A program made the position numbers and the translations under genes. From the NCBI RefSeq assembly GCF_023635005.1, contig NZ_JAMLJM010000007.1:85698-149697 (forward strand): a DNA stretch of 64,000 nucleotides, in the 5' to 3' direction. The number at the start of each line of letters is the position of its first letter. Position 1 is the first letter of the stretch. Below, piece after piece: positions 9,230 through 17,622 of this stretch. This stretch comes from Flavobacterium luminosum. GTDB lineage: Bacteria; Bacteroidota; Bacteroidia; Flavobacteriales; Flavobacteriaceae. Below the pieces are notes generated by a model. The model ran no database searches, was not told the origin of the DNA, and saw nothing but the letters and a program-made list of their open reading frames with translations.

Positions 9230-9237
9230 TATTTTTG
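9230..9237 (+). promoter_or_regulatory. Regulator/ZIP promoter -7 box TATTTTTG
   Basis: Perfect TAnnTTTG match. It overlaps an in-frame TTG at 9235, so that TTG cannot be the translation start. A TTTG at 9215-9218 is only 11 bases upstream, too near for a normal -33 element. Confidence 0.55.
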
Positions 9238-9255
9238 ACTGAAAAATACATTTTT

Positions 9256-9903
9256 GTGACACATTCTGAGGAAAATTATCTAAAAGTTATTTATCATCTG
9301 TCGTCGGCTTCTCCCAAAGGAGTAAATACCAACGCCATTGCTGCTATGATGGACACCAAAGCTTCATCGGTAACAGATATGATCAAGAAACTAGCCGAGA
9401 AAGAAATGGTTTTGTACCAAAAATACCAAGGCGTTTCTCTTACCGAACAGGGTTTACTAGCTGCTAAAATGATCGTAAGAAAACATCGTTTGTGGGAAGT
9501 TTTCTTGGTAGAAAAATTAGACTTTTCATGGGACGAAGTGCACGATGTTGCGGAAGAATTAGAACACATTAAATCCGAAAAACTCATCAATAAACTCGAT
9601 GCTTTTTTAAATTTTCCGAGCGAAGACCCTCATGGCGATCCAATCCCCAATCAATATGGAGAAATTCAAAAGACCGACAAACAATTACTCTCCGAAGCAA
9701 CGGTAGGCAAAAACTACATTTGCGTGGGAGTGAAAGACTCTTCGTCGGCCTTTCTGCAATACCTCAACAAACAAAAAATTGCTTTAGGAACTCCAATGAA
9801 GATTCTCGAAAAAGAAACTTTCGATCAAACCTTATTGGTAGAAATTGAAGGGGAAGACAAAGTTTTGTCACATAAAATAGCAAGTAATTTATACATAAAT
9901 TAA
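9256..9903 (+). CDS. Metal-dependent transcriptional regulator, DtxR/MntR family
   Basis: Represses metal-transport genes when bound to Fe(II) or Mn(II). The N-terminal winged helix (about residues 1-65: EENYLKVIYHL, MDTKASSVTDMIKKLAEKEMV) precedes the metal-binding/dimerisation domain, with ligand-type residues in the KHRLWEVFLVEKL and EVHDVAEELEHIKSE helices and the family hallmark DPHGDPIPN. A C-terminal SH3/FeoA-like domain follows. The start is taken as GTG 9256 (THSEENYLK), giving 215 residues; the TTG at 9235 lies inside the -7 box. A ZIP transporter follows after 4 bases, so this is probably a self-contained regulator-transporter operon. Whether the metal is Mn or Fe is uncertain. Confidence 0.88.
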   Translation: MTHSEENYLKVIYHLSSASPKGVNTNAIAAMMDTKASSVTDMIKKLAEKEMVLYQKYQGVSLTEQGLLAAKMIVRKHRLWEVFLVEKLDFSWDEVHDVAEELEHIKSEKLINKLDAFLNFPSEDPHGDPIPNQYGEIQKTDKQLLSEATVGKNYICVGVKDSSSAFLQYLNKQKIALGTPMKILEKETFDQTLLVEIEGEDKVLSHKIASNLYIN

Positions 9904-9907
9904 GAAT

Positions 9908-10726
9908 ATGTTCGAAAACCTAATCCAATATTTTGAAAGCATCGATCCCGTACTCGCGGCATTATATGCAACCTTGTTTACTTGGTTTCTCACCGCTTTG
10001 GGAGCTTCCTTCGTGTTTTTCTTTAAAGCCATGAACCGTACTGTTCTCGATGGAATGCTGGGATTCACTGGAGGAGTCATGGTCGCAGCGAGTTTTTGGA
10101 GTTTACTAGCTCCAGCCATAGAAATGAGTAAAGGCGACGGATTTGTTAAAGTCATGCCTGCCGCGATAGGTTTTTTTCTAGGTGCCTTATTTATATTTGC
10201 CTTAGATAAAACCTTACCCCATTTACACATCAATTTTAAGGAAACAGAAGGAATAAAATCGCCTTGGCAACGCACCACTCTTTTAGTATTGGCCATTACA
10301 CTTCACAATATTCCGGAAGGTTTGGCCGTTGGGGTATTGTTCGGAGGAGTCGCAGCAGGAATACCAGAAGCATCAATTGCAGGAGCTTTGACGTTAGCTA
10401 TAGGTATAGGAATTCAAAATTTCCCCGAAGGAATCGCAGTAGCTATGCCACTTCGAAGAATGGGAATGAGCAGAAGAAAAAGCTTTTTATACGGACAATC
10501 ATCCGCAATAGTAGAACCCATTGCAGGGGTATTGGGAGCCGTAGCCGTGAGTTTTTTCACCCCTATTTTACCATATGCTTTGGCATTTGCAGCTGGTGCA
10601 ATGATCTTTGTTGTAATTGAAGAAGTTATTCCCGAAACACAATTGGATAAAAACACAGATATTGCTACTTTAGGATTTATTGGCGGATTCATCGTTATGA
10701 TGACGCTTGATGTAGCATTAGGTTAA
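9908..10726 (+). CDS. ZIP-family divalent metal transporter
   Basis: A 272-residue inner-membrane protein with about eight hydrophobic segments. The two conserved ZIP metal-binding helices are visible: LHNIPEGLAVGVLFGG (about residues 132-147) and NFPEGIAVAMPLRRMG (about 171-186), each with the H/N-x-PEG signature. ZIP proteins move Zn, Fe or Mn toward the cytoplasm; this GufA/ZupT-like length is normal. It is 4 bases downstream of the DtxR-type regulator, so its expression should be metal controlled. The direction and the metal are inferred from family and context. Confidence 0.9.
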   Translation: MFENLIQYFESIDPVLAALYATLFTWFLTALGASFVFFFKAMNRTVLDGMLGFTGGVMVAASFWSLLAPAIEMSKGDGFVKVMPAAIGFFLGALFIFALDKTLPHLHINFKETEGIKSPWQRTTLLVLAITLHNIPEGLAVGVLFGGVAAGIPEASIAGALTLAIGIGIQNFPEGIAVAMPLRRMGMSRRKSFLYGQSSAIVEPIAGVLGAVAVSFFTPILPYALAFAAGAMIFVVIEEVIPETQLDKNTDIATLGFIGGFIVMMTLDVALG

Positions 10727-10737
10727 CCGAATTACTC

Positions 10738-11127
10738 ATGAAAAAACTAACATCACTACTAATTGCAAGCTATATTTTGATAGGTTGTGCCACAACTCAA
10801 AACCAAAACATCATCAATCAGAAGTTGGATTCCAAACAAAACAAGGAGATTGTTTTAATAAAAGTACTCAACGATTCCCGTTGTCCGGAAGGTGTGCAAT
10901 GCATTTGGGCAGGTGAAATTACGTTTGAAGTAGCGGCCTATGAAAACCGTAACCTTGTAGAGCAAATACAATTAACCCTTTCTCCAAACAAAGAAGCGGC
11001 AGCCATAAATTGGTTTAACAAACATTTACCGCAACAAAAAGCCCAAATAACAAAAGTCTCGATACTCCCATATCCTAAAAAAGAAAAGAATATCGAACCA
11101 ACGGAATATTACATACAGCTACAATAA
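10738..11127 (+). CDS. Small lipoprotein, unknown function
   Basis: Encodes 129 residues with a lipoprotein signal (lipobox ILIGC, Cys17), then a domain with the motif NDSRCPEGVQCIWAGEITFEV. This motif recurs in small Bacteroidota lipoproteins of unknown role; its two Cys could form a disulfide. The protein ends with a beta-rich region (TEYYIQLQ). It starts 11 bases after the ZIP gene and is likely in the same operon, suggesting a periplasmic or outer-membrane link to metal handling. That link is context only. Confidence 0.7.
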   Translation: MKKLTSLLIASYILIGCATTQNQNIINQKLDSKQNKEIVLIKVLNDSRCPEGVQCIWAGEITFEVAAYENRNLVEQIQLTLSPNKEAAAINWFNKHLPQQKAQITKVSILPYPKKEKNIEPTEYYIQLQ

Positions 11128-11161
11128 TCCTCTGTAAAATCAACAACAAATTACAAAAGCA

Positions 11162-11281
11162 TTATTTACAGCCACAATCGGTACCGCATTTTCCTTTTGA
11201 CTTCTTGCTTCCGAAAAACTTCTTAAACAGAAACCAAACTGATATTCCTAATACACCAAAAGCTATAAATTCTTGAATCAT
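11162..11281 (-). CDS. FeoB-associated Cys-rich membrane protein
   Basis: A 39-residue protein: one transmembrane helix (IQEFIAFGVLGISVWFLFKKF) followed by a Lys/Gly/Cys-rich cytoplasmic tail ending CGTDCGCK. This is the layout of the small FeoB-associated Cys-rich family. Its ATG (11281) shares one base with the feoB stop (TAATG), so it is translationally coupled. A longer in-frame reading starting inside feoB is rejected. By family and position it assists FeoB, perhaps as the FeoC-equivalent third component; the Cys cluster could bind iron. It is easily missed because of its length. Confidence 0.85.
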   Translation of the reverse strand: MIQEFIAFGVLGISVWFLFKKFFGSKKSKGKCGTDCGCK

Positions 11282-13371
11282 TATTTTAGTAATTGATAAG
11301 CAATAAAAGCAACCACATAAGCAAAGCCCGACATAAAAACGAGTTGAACTACAGGCCATTTCCAAGAATTCGTTTCTTTTTTGGTAATTGCCAAAGTACT
11401 AATGCATTGCATTGCAAAAGCATAGAACAACAATAACGAAATTCCTGTTGCGGGATTAAATAATTTTTCCCCAGTCAAAGGATTGATTTCTTCCGATAAT
11501 TTATTTTTAATTGTTGCATCCTGATTTTCGGAATCTTCAATACTATAAATCGTAGCCAATGTTCCCACGAACACCTCACGAGCAGCAAAGGAAGACACAA
11601 TGGCAATACCTATTTTCCAATCATATCCTAAAGGAGATATTACTGGCTCTATCGATTTTCCAATTCTACCTATATAGGAATTTTCCAATTTATAAGAGGC
11701 TACTTTGGCATCAAAATGCTCATCTTTAGGCAACTGACTTGCCAAGATCTCTTCCGCTTTTTCAAATTTTTCTCCAGGACCATAAGACGCTAAAAACCAC
11801 AAAATAACCGATAAGGCCATGATTATCTTTCCTGCACCAAAAACAAATGATTTGGTTTTTTCAACCACATTAATGGCTACATTTTTAAACATTGGCATTT
11901 TATAGTTAGGCATTTCAACTACAAAATAGGATTTAGAATCAATTTTAAGGGTTTTGTGCAATATCAAAGCGGAAATAAGTGCCATTAGAAAGCCTATAAG
12001 ATACATCGCCATAAGAGCAAAACCTTGCAAATTAAATACCCAGAAAATACGCTGATTAGGAATAATCAGAGCAATAATAATAGCATACACCGGTAATCTT
12101 GCGGAACAAGTAGTGAAAGGAGTTACTAAAATAGTTATCAGGCGTTCTTTCCAATTTTCTATATTACGGGTGGCCATAATAGCAGGAATAGCACAAGCAG
12201 TTCCGGACATTAAAGGCACGACACTTTTCCCGGATAAACCAAATTTTCGCATCGATTTATCCATTAAAAAAACAACGCGACTCATATAACCACTTTCTTC
12301 TAAAAGAGATATAAAAAGTGACAAAAAGGCAATTTGAGGAATAAAAATTACAATTCCCCCAATGCCAGGAATAATTCCTTGTACAATCAGATTAGTCAAG
12401 ACACCGGCAGGCAATATTCCTTCTACCAACGACGCTAACGAAACAAAAGCATTATCAATAAAGTCCATTGGAACGCTTGCCCAATCGAAAATGGCTTGAA
12501 AAATCAACATCAAGATAAAGAAAAAGATCACGTAACCCCAGACTTTATGCATTAAGATTCGATCGAACTTACTTCTGATATCTTTTGCCGAGTTAATATC
12601 GATAGTTTGTCCTACTTTCAGGACATCATTAATAAATTGGTATCTTTTGATCGTTTCCTTGTGTTGCAATCTTTTTAACTGATCTTTCGATCTGGTAAAA
12701 GAACTGGGCAACTCTTTACGGTCTAAATTGACAAAATTGACATCTTGTGTAATTACCAACCATAATTTGTATAACGATTGCGTTGGGAACGCTTTACGTA
12801 AATTATTAAAATATTCTACATCAATCTCCGAAGCATTCAAACAAGGCTCGGTAGGTAAACTCCTGAAATTAACAATCAAGTTTTTTAGTTCTTCAATTCC
12901 CTCTCCTTTTCTAGAACTTACCAAAGCAATTTTGGTTTTAAGCATTTTTTCCAAATAAGGAATGTCAAGCGAAATGCCTTTATAGGACATTCTATCGGCC
13001 ATATTAATCACTAAAATGGTAGGAATTTCAAGATCTTTAATCTGAGTGAAGAGGAGTAAATTACGTTTTAAATTCTCTACATCAGTAACCACAATAGCTA
13101 CATCTGGATAATCTTTATCGTTTTTATTAAGAAGTAACTCAATAACCACATTTTCGTCTAGCGAACTGGCATTCAAACTATAAGTGCCCGGTAAATCTAA
13201 AATTGTAGCTTTAAGATTCGATGCTAATTTGCAAACACCCGTCTTTTTTTCTACTGTAATCCCGGGATAATTGCCCACTTGTTGATTTAACCCTGTTAAC
13301 TGGTTGAATACGGAAGTTTTCCCAACATTAGGATTCCCGATTAATGCAATGTTAATATTCCCTACTTTCAT
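11281..13371 (-). CDS. feoB: Ferrous iron transport protein B
   Basis: Fe(II) uptake permease of the inner membrane, 696 residues. The N-terminal G-domain has G1 GNPNVGKTS (about residues 12-20), G3 DLPGTYS and G4 NMADR, then the guanine-dissociation helical domain, then the membrane domain with two Gate repeats. The Cys-containing pore segments GTACAIPAIMATR and TPFTTCSARLPVYA are present. Length is near the family norm. It overlaps feoA by 4 bases (ATGA) and the small Cys-rich gene by one base. Expression is probably driven from the feoA promoter. Nothing is truncated. Confidence 0.97.
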   Translation of the reverse strand: MKVGNINIALIGNPNVGKTSVFNQLTGLNQQVGNYPGITVEKKTGVCKLASNLKATILDLPGTYSLNASSLDENVVIELLLNKNDKDYPDVAIVVTDVENLKRNLLLFTQIKDLEIPTILVINMADRMSYKGISLDIPYLEKMLKTKIALVSSRKGEGIEELKNLIVNFRSLPTEPCLNASEIDVEYFNNLRKAFPTQSLYKLWLVITQDVNFVNLDRKELPSSFTRSKDQLKRLQHKETIKRYQFINDVLKVGQTIDINSAKDIRSKFDRILMHKVWGYVIFFFILMLIFQAIFDWASVPMDFIDNAFVSLASLVEGILPAGVLTNLIVQGIIPGIGGIVIFIPQIAFLSLFISLLEESGYMSRVVFLMDKSMRKFGLSGKSVVPLMSGTACAIPAIMATRNIENWKERLITILVTPFTTCSARLPVYAIIIALIIPNQRIFWVFNLQGFALMAMYLIGFLMALISALILHKTLKIDSKSYFVVEMPNYKMPMFKNVAINVVEKTKSFVFGAGKIIMALSVILWFLASYGPGEKFEKAEEILASQLPKDEHFDAKVASYKLENSYIGRIGKSIEPVISPLGYDWKIGIAIVSSFAAREVFVGTLATIYSIEDSENQDATIKNKLSEEINPLTGEKLFNPATGISLLLFYAFAMQCISTLAITKKETNSWKWPVVQLVFMSGFAYVVAFIAYQLLK

Positions 13372-13610
13372 AATTTTTCTTCATTGGGAATTTCTACCAT
13401 AATAGCCAAAGCTGTTTCCAATCTAATGGCTAAATGCGAATCATTAACATTTAAGTACAAAGGGTCTCCAAAAGGAGCTACCTGCAGTAATTGCACTTCG
13501 TTTCCAGGCAAACAACCCATTTCGAGTAGTTTTAGAGGAACCAAATCAATATCGAAATCCTGAATGATTCCTTTTTGACCAATTTGTAGTTGAGCTAAAT
13601 TAATTTCCAC
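13368..13610 (-). CDS. feoA: Ferrous iron transport protein A
   Basis: An 80-residue SH3-like FeoA domain: an N-terminal strand (INLAQLQIGQKGIIQDFD), the conserved LKLLEMGCLPGNEVQLLQVAPFGDPLYL core, and SHLAIRLETALAIMVE. FeoA is a cytoplasmic partner that stimulates FeoB-dependent Fe(II) transport. It is first in a feoA-feoB-small protein operon with a 4-base overlap into feoB, and a TAACTTTG promoter box lies just upstream. Confidence 0.95.
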   Translation of the reverse strand: MEINLAQLQIGQKGIIQDFDIDLVPLKLLEMGCLPGNEVQLLQVAPFGDPLYLNVNDSHLAIRLETALAIMVEIPNEEKL

Positions 13611-13633
13611 TTATTTAGATTGAATTAAGATTA

Positions 13634-13641
13634 CAAAGTTA
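13634..13641 (-). promoter_or_regulatory. feo operon promoter -7 box TAACTTTG
   Basis: A minus-strand TAACTTTG matches TAnnTTTG, about 24 bases before the feoA ATG at 13610. No -33 TTG is present at the usual distance. The flanking sequence is AT-rich (ATTTAGATT, ATTCTAAAT) and could hold a metal-regulator site, but I see no convincing palindrome. Confidence 0.5.
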
Positions 13642-13688
13642 CTAATTAAAATTCATTCTAAATATGATAAAAATCAAGAGATTCGAAT

Positions 13689-14357
13689 TTATTCTTTTTC
13701 TAACAATAAATTAATGTCCTCCAATAATTTTTCAACCTCTTCTCTTTTAGTGCCGTCATAGAAACCTCGAACGCGTTTTTTTTGATCTACCAATACGAAA
13801 TTTTCGGTATGCACCATATCGTATAGCTCTTCGGGTTTTCCAGTCTTAACAGCCAAATAAGATTTTCGTGCTATGTAGTAAATATCTTTTTTGTCTCCAG
13901 TCACTAGATTCCACTTCGCATCAATCACTCCCTTTTTTTGTGCATATGCCTTTAGTACAGGTACACTATCAATGTCAGGCGTTACTGAATGGGACAAAAG
14001 CATTACTTTAGGATTGTTTTTTATTTGTTCTTGTAACCAAACCATATTATCGGTCATTAGTGGACAAATAGTAGGACACGTAGTGAAGAAAAAATCGGCT
14101 ACATAAACTTTTCCTTCGTAATCCTTCGAAGTAATTGTTTTTCCATTTTGATTGGTGAAAGCAAAATCGGGGATATAATGATGGTTGGCGATATGCTGAA
14201 CTGTAGTATCGACTAACTCCGGATTCACCATTGAAGGTGTATAAATCGGTAAAGTTTTTTTAGGTTTTAAAGCAAAATAAAACAAGGTAATACAAGCCAC
14301 CGAAATTACAGTTATAGTTACAATAAAAAGTCGGTATTTTTTGAAGAGAGCCATCAT
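13689..14357 (-). CDS. SCO1/SenC family copper chaperone
   Basis: A 222-residue protein anchored by one N-terminal transmembrane helix (LFIVTITVISVACITLFYFAL) with a thioredoxin-fold domain outside. The copper-binding CxxxC (TTCPTICPLM) and the distal His (DMVHTENFVLVD) are both present. SCO proteins deliver copper to the CuA site of cytochrome oxidase or act as thiol reductases. Two adjacent ATGs (14357, 14354) are possible starts. It is downstream of no other gene on its strand within 190 bases, and feoA follows about 80 bases later. A respiratory copper role fits the metal/heme setting. Confidence 0.92.
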   Translation of the reverse strand: MMALFKKYRLFIVTITVISVACITLFYFALKPKKTLPIYTPSMVNPELVDTTVQHIANHHYIPDFAFTNQNGKTITSKDYEGKVYVADFFFTTCPTICPLMTDNMVWLQEQIKNNPKVMLLSHSVTPDIDSVPVLKAYAQKKGVIDAKWNLVTGDKKDIYYIARKSYLAVKTGKPEELYDMVHTENFVLVDQKKRVRGFYDGTKREEVEKLLEDINLLLEKE

Positions 14358-14544
14358 CTTGAAAAGTTTCGGTAAAATTACTACATATAATTAAATCCTG
14401 AAAAAAGAAAAAAAGGATTGTGAAAACATTAAGTATTCAACTAAAGAAAAAAACCTTCACTCACAAATTTTAGATTCTTTAAAGGATATATTTTTACAAC
14501 TCTAAACACAATGTTAAATAAGTGTAAAGCATTAGATAAATAAT

Positions 14545-14552
14545 TATTTTTG
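14545..14552 (+). promoter_or_regulatory. M13 peptidase promoter -7 box TATTTTTG
   Basis: Perfect TAnnTTTG, 66 bases before the ATG at 14619. It contains the TTG (14550) that would open a longer reading frame, which shows that longer frame is not used. Confidence 0.6.
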
Positions 14553-14618
14553 GTTTCTATTGTAACGGACACGTTAAAATATCAACTAATTCTTACTGTA
14601 ACCATCAAAAATGTAAAA

Positions 14619-16655
14619 ATGAAAAAAGTAACTCTAAGTGTCTTAACTCTGCTAAGCTTATCCGCGATGCAAAGTTACGCACAACAAAACCCGGGAATCA
14701 ACCTGAATTACATGGATAAATCCGTTAAACCAGGTGATGATTTTTTCCGTTTTGTAAACGGTACTTGGTATGACAAAACCGATATTCCAGCCGACAAAAC
14801 CCGCTGGGGAAGTTTCGACGAATTACGTCAAAATACTGACAAAGATGCTTTGGCTATCTTGAAAGAAGCAGCTTCTAAAAAATTAGATCCTACTTCTGAT
14901 CAAGCAAAAGCAGTCAATGTATACAAAACGTATATGGATACCATTGCTCGAAACAAAAAAGGAATCGCTCCTTTAAAACCTTATCTAGCAAAGATCAAAG
15001 CAATAAAAAATATTGAAGATCTAAACAAATTAATCACTGAGATGACACCAGAAGGTGGTTTAGGTTTTTACAGTGCTGGAATTGGACCTGATGCCAAAAA
15101 CTCGAACCGCAACGTGGTTTATATTGGCTTAGGAAGTTTAGGATTACCTGATAGAGATTATTATGTTTCTGAAGATAAAGACTCTAAAGAAAAACGTGAA
15201 AAATATGTAGCTCACGTTGCAAGAATGCTTCAGTTTTTAGGTGAAAAACCTGCCGACGCACAAAAAAGTGCTGAAAAAGTATTAGCGCTTGAAATTGAAA
15301 TGGCTCGTCCTCGTTTAGACCGTGTGGAGCGTCGTGACCGAAGAAAAACCTATAACCCAATGACAGTAGCTGATTTGCAAAAATTGACTCCGTCTGTGAA
15401 ATGGGATAGTTATTTAGAAAACATTGGAATCGGAAAAATCGATTCTCTAATTGTTTCTCAACCAAAATACATGACTGCTTTAGAAGATATTTTTAAAGCG
15501 AACAAATTAGAAGATTGGAAAGCTTACATGCGTTGGACGCTAATCAACAAATCGACAGGTGTTTTAACTAGTGAAATTGAAACGGCAAACTGGGAATTTT
15601 ACAGCAAAACGTTACAAGGTGCTTTAAAACAACGTCCACGTGAGGAAAGAGCTTTACAAGTGGTTAACGGAACTGTGGGAGAAGCTCTAGGAAAATTATA
15701 TGTAGAGAAAAAATTCCCTGCAGAAGCGAAAGAAAAAGCGAAAGCAATGATTGACAACGTGTTCTTGGCTTTCGAAAACCGTATTAACAATTTGCCATGG
15801 ATGACTCCTGCTACACGAAAAGGAGCGATTGAAAAATTAAGAAAATCTACCGTAAAAATTGGTTATCCAGACAAATGGAAAGATTATTCTAAATTAGCGA
15901 TTGTTGCACCAGAACAAGGTGGTAACTACTACGATAACATGAAAAATGTTGCTCGTTGGGGATTTGCTGAAAATATTGCCGACTTGAAAAAACCAGTTGA
16001 CAAAACTCGTTGGGGAATGTCTCCACAAACGGTAAATGCTTACTACAATCCATCTTACAATGAGATTGTTTTCCCTGCGGCTATCTTACAACCTCCATTC
16101 TACGATTATAAAGCAGATGAAGCTGTAAATTACGGTGGAATTGGAGCGGTAATTGGACATGAAATTTCTCATGGTTTCGACGATTCTGGTTCACGATACA
16201 ATGCTGATGGTAATTTAGTAAACTGGTGGACTGAAGACGATTTAAAACAATTTACTGGTTTAGGTGGATCCTTAGCAGCTCAATATTCTGCACTAGAACC
16301 ACTTCCTGGTACTTTTGTTGATGGTAAATTTACTTTAGGTGAAAATATTGGTGACTTAGGAGGTGTAAACGCTGCATACGATGGTTTACAGATATTCTTG
16401 AAAAAGAATGGAAGACCTGCAAATATCGATGGATTTACACCTGAGCAACGTTTCTTTATTTCTTGGGCTACTATCTGGAGATCGAAAATGAGAGACGAGG
16501 CTATTAAAAACCAAGTAAAAACAGATCCTCACTCTCCTGGAATGTATCGTGCTTATGTACCATTACAAAACGTAGATGCTTTCTATGAAGCCTTTGGTAT
16601 CACAGAAGGAGATAAATTATATGTAAAACCAGAAGAAAGAGTAAAAATCTGGTAA
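14619..16655 (+). CDS. M13 family metallopeptidase (PepO/neprilysin-like)
   Basis: Secreted zinc endopeptidase acting on oligopeptides. The start is ATG 14619, giving 678 residues with a signal peptide (MKKVTLSVLTLLSLSAMQSYAQ); an upstream TTG lies in the -7 box. The large N-terminal helical domain is typical of M13. The catalytic block is GHEISHGFDDSG with H514, E515 and H518, and the third ligand Glu and nearby Asp are in GENIGDLGGVNAAYDG. Substrate-binding NAYYNPSYNEIVFPAAILQPPF is conserved. The C-terminus ends in the normal KPEERVKIW. It is a single-gene unit closed by a bidirectional terminator. Confidence 0.95.
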   Translation: MKKVTLSVLTLLSLSAMQSYAQQNPGINLNYMDKSVKPGDDFFRFVNGTWYDKTDIPADKTRWGSFDELRQNTDKDALAILKEAASKKLDPTSDQAKAVNVYKTYMDTIARNKKGIAPLKPYLAKIKAIKNIEDLNKLITEMTPEGGLGFYSAGIGPDAKNSNRNVVYIGLGSLGLPDRDYYVSEDKDSKEKREKYVAHVARMLQFLGEKPADAQKSAEKVLALEIEMARPRLDRVERRDRRKTYNPMTVADLQKLTPSVKWDSYLENIGIGKIDSLIVSQPKYMTALEDIFKANKLEDWKAYMRWTLINKSTGVLTSEIETANWEFYSKTLQGALKQRPREERALQVVNGTVGEALGKLYVEKKFPAEAKEKAKAMIDNVFLAFENRINNLPWMTPATRKGAIEKLRKSTVKIGYPDKWKDYSKLAIVAPEQGGNYYDNMKNVARWGFAENIADLKKPVDKTRWGMSPQTVNAYYNPSYNEIVFPAAILQPPFYDYKADEAVNYGGIGAVIGHEISHGFDDSGSRYNADGNLVNWWTEDDLKQFTGLGGSLAAQYSALEPLPGTFVDGKFTLGENIGDLGGVNAAYDGLQIFLKKNGRPANIDGFTPEQRFFISWATIWRSKMRDEAIKNQVKTDPHSPGMYRAYVPLQNVDAFYEAFGITEGDKLYVKPEERVKIW

Positions 16656-16676
16656 TTTACACTTAAATAAATAATA

Positions 16677-16704
16677 AAAAAGAGAGCTAAACGCTCTCTT
16701 TTTT
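16677..16704 (+). terminator. Bidirectional terminator between M13 peptidase and EamA genes
   Basis: Arms AAAAAGAGAGC (16677-16687) and its complement (16693-16703), 5-base loop, T-run on both strands. The right arm encodes the last codons of the convergent EamA gene, so coding sequence and terminator overlap. Confidence 0.85.
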
Positions 16705-17622
16705 ATTGGTTTTTCTTAAAGAATAATTAATCAAATAAATACCGAAAATTACCAATCCTACTCCAGTGACAATGGCAATGGTTAATGTTTCATCAAACAG
16801 AAAACTACCTAAAATAACCGCTACAATCGGATTTATATACGCATAAACACTACTCAATTCTGTTGGTAATCGCTGTAAAGCATAAATAAAGGCAATAAAA
16901 GTGGTTACAGAGCCGAAAAACACTAAATAAGCAATAGACCACCATGCTTCGGCAGGAATGGTTTGTATTGGTACAGAAGTTCCAGTAGCTCCAGTATAGG
17001 CAAAAAGTAAAATACAAGAAATCAACATTTGCAATCCTAAACTAAAATAGGGATTAAAACTCGCTGCTTTCTTTTTGGTGTATAAGCTTCCTAGAGCCCA
17101 AGTGAATGTAGCAATTACTGATAAAATGATACCAAACTGAAAATCGGGACGTAACAAATCTGATAAATAATCAGAAAATACCACGCAAACACCTCCAAAA
17201 CTTACTAGCAAGCCTATTAATGCCAATTTTGCTAACTTTTCTCCATTGAAAAGGCTAATAATAACAATCCAAAGAGGAAAAATAGCTCCAATGATGGCTC
17301 CTAACCCACTGGAAATATACTTAACACCCCAAGTACTTAATCCGTTACTTAGCACAAAATTGAGGATACTTAGAACAAAAATTGCTTTCCACTGCTTTTT
17401 TTTAGGCCATGGCTCCTTCTTCCAAACAAAGTACAACACATACAACCCTCCTCCAATAAACTGTCTAATGGCGGCCAACTGCAATGCCGGCATATGTCGA
17501 ACTCCTTCCTTGGAAGCCAACCAAGTTGTACCCCAAAAGAAACTCACCCAAAATAAAGCCAACATAGGCAATCCCACAGCTGTTGCTTTTTGTGAAATTG
17601 CGTTTTTTGCTTTGTTTAACAT
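16687..17622 (-). CDS. EamA/DMT-superfamily transporter
   Basis: A 311-residue inner-membrane protein with ten predicted helices in two EamA repeats (first: LPMLALFWVSFFWGTTWLAS; second: GIILSVIATFTWALGSLYTK). These are usually metabolite exporters (amino acids, purines or toxic compounds); the substrate is not predictable. The ATG overlaps the stop of the SDR gene (TAATG), so it is the last member of the Zn-ribbon/M28/SDR/EamA operon. The C-terminal KESV lies in the terminator stem. Confidence 0.9.
   Translation of the reverse strand: MLNKAKNAISQKATAVGLPMLALFWVSFFWGTTWLASKEGVRHMPALQLAAIRQFIGGGLYVLYFVWKKEPWPKKKQWKAIFVLSILNFVLSNGLSTWGVKYISSGLGAIIGAIFPLWIVIISLFNGEKLAKLALIGLLVSFGGVCVVFSDYLSDLLRPDFQFGIILSVIATFTWALGSLYTKKKAASFNPYFSLGLQMLISCILLFAYTGATGTSVPIQTIPAEAWWSIAYLVFFGSVTTFIAFIYALQRLPTELSSVYAYINPIVAVILGSFLFDETLTIAIVTGVGLVIFGIYLINYSLRKTNKKESV

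Noticed and set aside
10264..10620. 118-codon plus-strand frame inside the ZIP gene
   Set aside because: Out-of-frame shadow of the ZIP transporter; composition (Arg/Ser-rich) is typical of a shifted frame.
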